Shown: positions 60,084 through 64,000 of the stretch, in pieces
Layout of the letters: every line of letters begins with the position of its first letter
Position numbering within the stretch: the stretch's first letter is position 1
Source: Sphingobacteriales bacterium
Lineage (GTDB): Bacteria; Bacteroidota; Bacteroidia; Chitinophagales; JADIYW01
Reading direction: 5' to 3'
Assembly (NCBI GenBank): GCA_947460245.1
Contig: CANHGL010000003.1
Span: 48,942-112,941, forward strand
DNA length: 64,000 nt
Program-made: the position numbers and the translations under genes
Notes under the pieces: model-generated
Database searches by the model: none
Told to the model about the DNA's origin: nothing
The model's input: only the letters and a program-made list of their open reading frames with translations

Positions 60084-60977
60084 TTACTGCCTATTGCGTA
60101 CTTTTTGTTTAAAGGAATCCCGAATAGATTTTGCATCCAGTTCCTGTTCTATCATAACTCTATTTTCTGCTATGAGCTTAAAGAGATATATATCATCGGT
60201 GTATACGGAGGAGTCAAATTCAAAATTTAAGGTATGGTTACCTGGTACTACTTTTTTTTCGTTGTATAATTCTCTTACCAGTATACCATTTTTATCAAAC
60301 ATAGCAATTTGTACATCTTTGGGTTTGGAGAAGCTAAATTCAAAATTTCCGCCTACACTTTCATGTATAGGACCATAATAATTTTGCCTGTAGTCTTTGG
60401 ATTTTATGGGTATCGGCTTTCCTGTAATGGAGGCCATAAACTTTCTTAAATCATTTTCTTCGGTAGTATCCGATGAGTAAATGGTGCTCAATTCAGTATT
60501 ATCCATAAGGCTCCAGACTGCATATTGTGCTGAAGAGGTTTGGTAGTGTTTGTCTGCAATGTATGCTGTAAGTTTCTTTAAGTTCTCACCGGAGCGGGTG
60601 GCAACATGGTATACTGTTTCATTATTGCCACTGCCATCATGCTGTTCTGTGCACATACCTTTTATCAGTACAGATTTTTTTTCCATTGGTTGCAGAACAA
60701 TCTCTCTGTTTTCTGTAGCCACAATGTTCTGTTTGGTGCTATCTTCTGGTATAAACATATCACCAGTTTCGATTCGAATCGTGACAATTTCTTTACCTGT
60801 ATTGCTTAGCTCAGCAATGATAGGCTCTAGATAATGGGTGCTGTTGGAGTTGCCATGAATTGTGAGATTCAAGAAGTTCTTTTTTTGTATTTCGGAGAGT
60901 TTCATAGGGTTGCCAAGCGATACCTGATGGCTTAGGCAAATTGTAATAAAGAGAAACGTAAATCGTGTTATTTTCAT
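60084..60977 (-). CDS. Secreted protein of unknown function with a C-terminal sorting-domain-like beta fold
   Basis: 297 residues. Signal peptide 1-~22 (cleavage near SLGNP). The N-terminal part (~25-185) is beta-rich, with IRIETGDMFIP, KKSVLIKGMCTEQHDG and SAQYAVWSLMDN; I do not recognise it. The C-terminal part (~210-275, FEFSFSKPKDVQIAMFDKNGILVRELYN ... DDIYLFKLIAEN) looks like the FlgD/T9SS C-terminal fold, but it is followed by ~20 charged residues, so it may not work as a sorting signal. It is divergent from the SGNH hydrolase gene. Confidence 0.65.
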   Translation of the reverse strand: MKITRFTFLFITICLSHQVSLGNPMKLSEIQKKNFLNLTIHGNSNSTHYLEPIIAELSNTGKEIVTIRIETGDMFIPEDSTKQNIVATENREIVLQPMEKKSVLIKGMCTEQHDGSGNNETVYHVATRSGENLKKLTAYIADKHYQTSSAQYAVWSLMDNTELSTIYSSDTTEENDLRKFMASITGKPIPIKSKDYRQNYYGPIHESVGGNFEFSFSKPKDVQIAMFDKNGILVRELYNEKKVVPGNHTLNFEFDSSVYTDDIYLFKLIAENRVMIEQELDAKSIRDSFKQKVRNRQ

Positions 60978-61068
60978 AGGTAGTAGATGTGTATTTCTAA
61001 CGTAAAAAAGGATTAAATAGTGTAAACTCTTTTAGCTTTTTTTTATATTTTTATAGGAAATATACTAT

Positions 61069-62763
61069 ATGAGACGTCATTTACTCCTCCTTATTGTGTT
61101 ATTTTTTTCTTTCCATGCTGCGCAGGCACAGAACGCCTGTAATCGTTCCACTTCTCCCCATTTAAGGCTTATGGGTGATAGCTGGATGCACTTTCCTGCT
61201 ATATACCAAGCCTATGATTCTGCATTGGCTAAATATGGTTTTGCGGACTATTACTCGTTGAGTGATGGAACTGCATTAATTAGTATGACTGCGGAATCGT
61301 GGTGGCAGTTTCCACTAACCAAGAATGCAATGGAGTCAGCACTTACAGATGACAGAAATAAACCTATAGATGTGGTGATGGTTTCTTTGGGTGGTAATGA
61401 TGTTGCTTTTAAAATTAATAGTGGAGACTCCTTGAGTGTTTTGGACGATGATTTGTATAAGGCTAAGCTTTTTATGGATAGTATCTTTGAGTTGATTCAT
61501 CAAAAACTTCCCAATGCACAGATAATCTGGCAGTGTTATGATTATCCTAACTTCAATGACCCATGTATTAATTATCCCTGGGATCCGTATTGTGATTTAT
61601 GGGACAGCCACCGCAATCCAAGTCCCTATGAAATCAACAGATTTTTAAATTATATCAGTGATTATAGCGACTCTGTTGTTCGTGCATACAATAAGCCTTA
61701 TATCCATTTCTTTAATAATTTAGGTTTGATGCAATGGCAATATGGTCAAACCCCTGCATTGCGTTTCCCTCCTTATGCTTCTTACCCTCCGCACTCCGTT
61801 CCCTTCCCGGGAGGAAGGCTGGATTGTCCATCTCCGCACATTGCTATGGGTTTGAATGGAATAGATACCTATCACTTAGGTCCTCAAAGTTTTACGGTAC
61901 TGGCAGATTTTTATCTTAGAAAATTTATCAGTAATTATTTGCGCAAAGATCGGGATACAACCATCTACTCAGGTGGTGCAGACAAAGATGGATGGGTTCG
62001 TTCAGATAATAGTACAGGAACTGGTGAGCTGCAGTTGGCTAAGAATAGCTCAACAGTTACTAAAGGAATTTTATCGTTTAATACTTCTTTTATCCCGGAT
62101 AATAAGAAAATAAAAAGAGCCTCTCTATTTATAAAAAACAAGACCATAGAGCGGAAGTACCCCTTAAGTATGGTATTCCCTGATTTTATCAAGTTAGATA
62201 TAGTCAATGGTACTTTTGGTAATGAGAATATAGAGGCTTCTGATTTTTCCGCTCCTGCTTCTGCTACAGATATAGCATGCGTTGCAGGAAATCTCAGAGG
62301 GAATGACTATGCACTGCGCTTCGACCTCAGAGAAGATGCGCTGAAGTATATTAATACCACAGGGATTACTCAATTCAGAATTGAGCTGACGGATGAAAAT
62401 TTTATTCGTTTTTACAATGGAGATACTACGGAATTGGAAGGTCCATATCTGGATCTGTATTATGATACTACTGCAGTAACCGCTGTGATAGATAACAGAA
62501 AAATTGAAGAGCGGCTACAGATATTTCCAAATCCTGCTTCTCAAGAGATAACGGTACAACTTAATAAGGATTTTATTAGCAAGAAATTGAAAGTAAGTAT
62601 TTATAATGTACAGGGGGCTTTAGTGAGTACCAATGACTATGTTAAAGCACAGGGAAATGAGTTGATGATAGACATTCATTCACTTGCAGAGGGTGCTTAT
62701 TTGGTAACTATTGAGCAAAATCAGCTAAAGGAAAGTGGGTCTTTTGTGAAGATTACAAAGTAG
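61069..62763 (+). CDS. T9SS-secreted SGNH/GDSL hydrolase
   Basis: 564 residues. Signal peptide 1-20 (AAQA). Block I is LMGDSWM with nucleophile S38, block III is SLGGNDVAF near residue 110 and the Asp-x-x-His region is GIDTYHLG near 265, so the catalytic set looks complete. A beta domain follows (~300-475), and the last ~80 residues form a T9SS type A sorting domain (IFPNPASQEITVQL ... GAYLVTIEQ..SGSFVKITK). It is probably a surface or secreted esterase; the substrate is unknown. Confidence 0.88.
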   Translation: MRRHLLLLIVLFFSFHAAQAQNACNRSTSPHLRLMGDSWMHFPAIYQAYDSALAKYGFADYYSLSDGTALISMTAESWWQFPLTKNAMESALTDDRNKPIDVVMVSLGGNDVAFKINSGDSLSVLDDDLYKAKLFMDSIFELIHQKLPNAQIIWQCYDYPNFNDPCINYPWDPYCDLWDSHRNPSPYEINRFLNYISDYSDSVVRAYNKPYIHFFNNLGLMQWQYGQTPALRFPPYASYPPHSVPFPGGRLDCPSPHIAMGLNGIDTYHLGPQSFTVLADFYLRKFISNYLRKDRDTTIYSGGADKDGWVRSDNSTGTGELQLAKNSSTVTKGILSFNTSFIPDNKKIKRASLFIKNKTIERKYPLSMVFPDFIKLDIVNGTFGNENIEASDFSAPASATDIACVAGNLRGNDYALRFDLREDALKYINTTGITQFRIELTDENFIRFYNGDTTELEGPYLDLYYDTTAVTAVIDNRKIEERLQIFPNPASQEITVQLNKDFISKKLKVSIYNVQGALVSTNDYVKAQGNELMIDIHSLAEGAYLVTIEQNQLKESGSFVKITK

Positions 62764-62921
62764 ATTGGAGTATTCTAAGCCTCTTAAAGGTGTTCTTTTA
62801 GTTAAATCTGTGGCTCTTTGGTCATCTTTTCCACATTTATTGTTAAACAATTCCACTTCAAATAATTTTTGAGATAATAGTGGTATTTTTATACGCTTTA
62901 AAAAACAATAACAGTTAGATT

Positions 62922-64000
62922 ATGAATAAAAATTTTACACTTTTATCATTGATTTTTTGCTTACTGATAGGTTCAGTAAATGCACAAATTTCTATTACTA
63001 CTGCTGGTACAGCATACACAGAAAACTTTGATGCTCTGCCTACTACTGGTAAATCAGGACTTAACCCTTATCCAGCTGGCTGGTACAGATATGCAAAGCC
63101 ACTATCACCCGCCAGGGATTCTATTCTTACAGGTACAGGATCATCTGCAACAGGCGGTTTTTATTCTGTGGGTGCATCTGCATCTTCTGAAAGAGCTTTT
63201 GGGTTACTTCTTGCAAGTGCTATTAAGCCACTTTATTTAGGCGCTAAATACACCAATAATACAGGTGCTGCAATTACATCAGTTGATATATCCTATAATT
63301 GTGAGCAATGGAGAAGAGGAAATAACATTGGTGTTCTTGGTCATGCAGATTCTTTAATGGTAGAATATAACTATGGTGCTGACTCTGTTCAGACTGGTTC
63401 TTGGACCAATGTTCCAGAGTTGATGGGGCTTTCAGTAAATACTGATACAATTGTTACAGCTTTAGATGGAAATACCAATAGTTCTACCAAATCTTTTACA
63501 ATTACAGGATTAAATATTCCTAATGGAACTACTTTTTGGATTCGATTCAACGATAAGGATGTTCAGGGTTCAGAAGATATGCTGGCAGTTGATGATTATA
63601 GTGCTACATTCCAAACCGGAACTGTTCCAGCATGTACAATACCTTCAGCAGCTCCTACGAATTTGGTATTAACGCCAACTTCTAGCAGTATATCTGGTTC
63701 TTTTACTAATTCTGGTTCTGCTGACGGATATTTAGTGGTATACAGCACATCTAATACCTTAGGTGCTGTACCTAATAATACTACGTCATACACAACAGGA
63801 ACTTCGTTTGGTTCAGGTACTGTTGTTCAAAGTTCAGGAAGCAATACTTTTAACGTTACGGGTTTATCTCCTACGACACCTTATTACTTCTTCGTATTTG
63901 CTTACAATGGTGCTTGTACAGGTGGACCGTTGTATTTTGGAACACCATTAACTGGAAATTCCACAACGACAGCAGTTGTAGTGCCAGATTGTACACAGCC
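62922..64000 (+). CDS. Large secreted protein with jelly-roll-like and Fn3 domains, 3' end outside window
   Basis: This frame is absent from the ORF track, because it has no stop before the window ends, but it is open for 359 codons from ATG 62922. Signal peptide MNKNFTLLSLIFCLLIGSVNA. The N-terminal domain (ITTAGTAYTENFDALP, NPYPAGWYRYA, TSVDISYNCEQWRRG, WIRFNDKDVQGSEDMLAVDD) is the beta-sandwich often found at the start of large Bacteroidota surface proteins. From ~residue 240 a fibronectin type III-like domain begins (SAAPTNLVLTPTSSSISGSF ... NVTGLSPTTPYYFFVFAYN). A T9SS sorting domain at the missing C terminus is expected but cannot be seen. Confidence 0.88.
   Translation, partial: MNKNFTLLSLIFCLLIGSVNAQISITTAGTAYTENFDALPTTGKSGLNPYPAGWYRYAKPLSPARDSILTGTGSSATGGFYSVGASASSERAFGLLLASAIKPLYLGAKYTNNTGAAITSVDISYNCEQWRRGNNIGVLGHADSLMVEYNYGADSVQTGSWTNVPELMGLSVNTDTIVTALDGNTNSSTKSFTITGLNIPNGTTFWIRFNDKDVQGSEDMLAVDDYSATFQTGTVPACTIPSAAPTNLVLTPTSSSISGSFTNSGSADGYLVVYSTSNTLGAVPNNTTSYTTGTSFGSGTVVQSSGSNTFNVTGLSPTTPYYFFVFAYNGACTGGPLYFGTPLTGNSTTTAVVVPDCTQ

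Noticed and set aside
62839-62851. Small dyad ATTGTT-A-AACAAT before the last gene
   Set aside because: Short and AT-rich; no supporting promoter at a fitting distance.

Overview
The window is AT-rich chromosomal DNA from a member of the Bacteroidota, probably near the Chitinophagales/Sphingobacteriales. I infer this from three things. There are promoter boxes of the phylum's TTTG-N19-TAnnTTTG type and few Shine-Dalgarno sites. Secreted proteins end in type IX secretion (T9SS) sorting domains. An alternative complex III (ACIII) is joined to an aa3 oxidase. I see no rRNA, insertion sequence, prophage or CRISPR array. One tRNA-Ser(UGA) is present.

Layout. 1-3296: a left-truncated hypothetical gene with a repetitive acidic tail, a spermidine-synthase-fold protein, a PAP2 phosphatase and rsmG. 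3589-19153: a one-directional respiratory block of actABCDEF, the aa3 oxidase (coxB, coxA, two subunit III genes, subunit IV) and its assembly factors (ctaB, SCO, DUF420, a small CxxC protein). It should take electrons from menaquinol through c hemes to oxygen. 19184-37163: housekeeping and envelope genes (aroA, lolA, ftsK, thiolase, prs, rplY, pth), a glycosyltransferase pair (polyprenyl-phosphate sugar synthase plus a TPR GT-C protein), and a T9SS metzincin preceded by a free-standing copy of its own prodomain. 37319-38784: metK and tRNA-Ser, each with its own terminator.

38815-41825: a thiol/sulfur redox island with a Crp/Fnr regulator, DUF2892, a half-size TauE/SafE, a rhodanese, a Cys-rich membrane protein, a thioredoxin and a rhodanese-thioredoxin lipoprotein. 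41830-46157: a stress-type cassette (phosphoribosyltransferase, dienelactone hydrolase, erythromycin-esterase family) beside split LigD phosphoesterase and polymerase genes. 46167-54633: a biotin carboxylase, ccmBCD (which would serve the c cytochromes of ACIII), a glutamate-type dehydrogenase, a TonB-like protein, AMP nucleosidase, YihY, a thioesterase and mltG. 54634-55189: a gene-free gap holding a well-formed promoter and terminator that predict a roughly 65-nt small RNA. 55190-64000: gcvP, a GPH-type transporter, an EVE protein, a secreted unknown, a T9SS SGNH hydrolase, and a large secreted protein running off the right edge that the ORF track misses.

Most promising leads: the stand-alone prodomain beside the metzincin, the predicted small RNA, the rhodanese-thioredoxin island with possible shared operators, the glycosyltransferase pair, and the fact that all eight convergent gene pairs meet within 9 nt with no room for a terminator.
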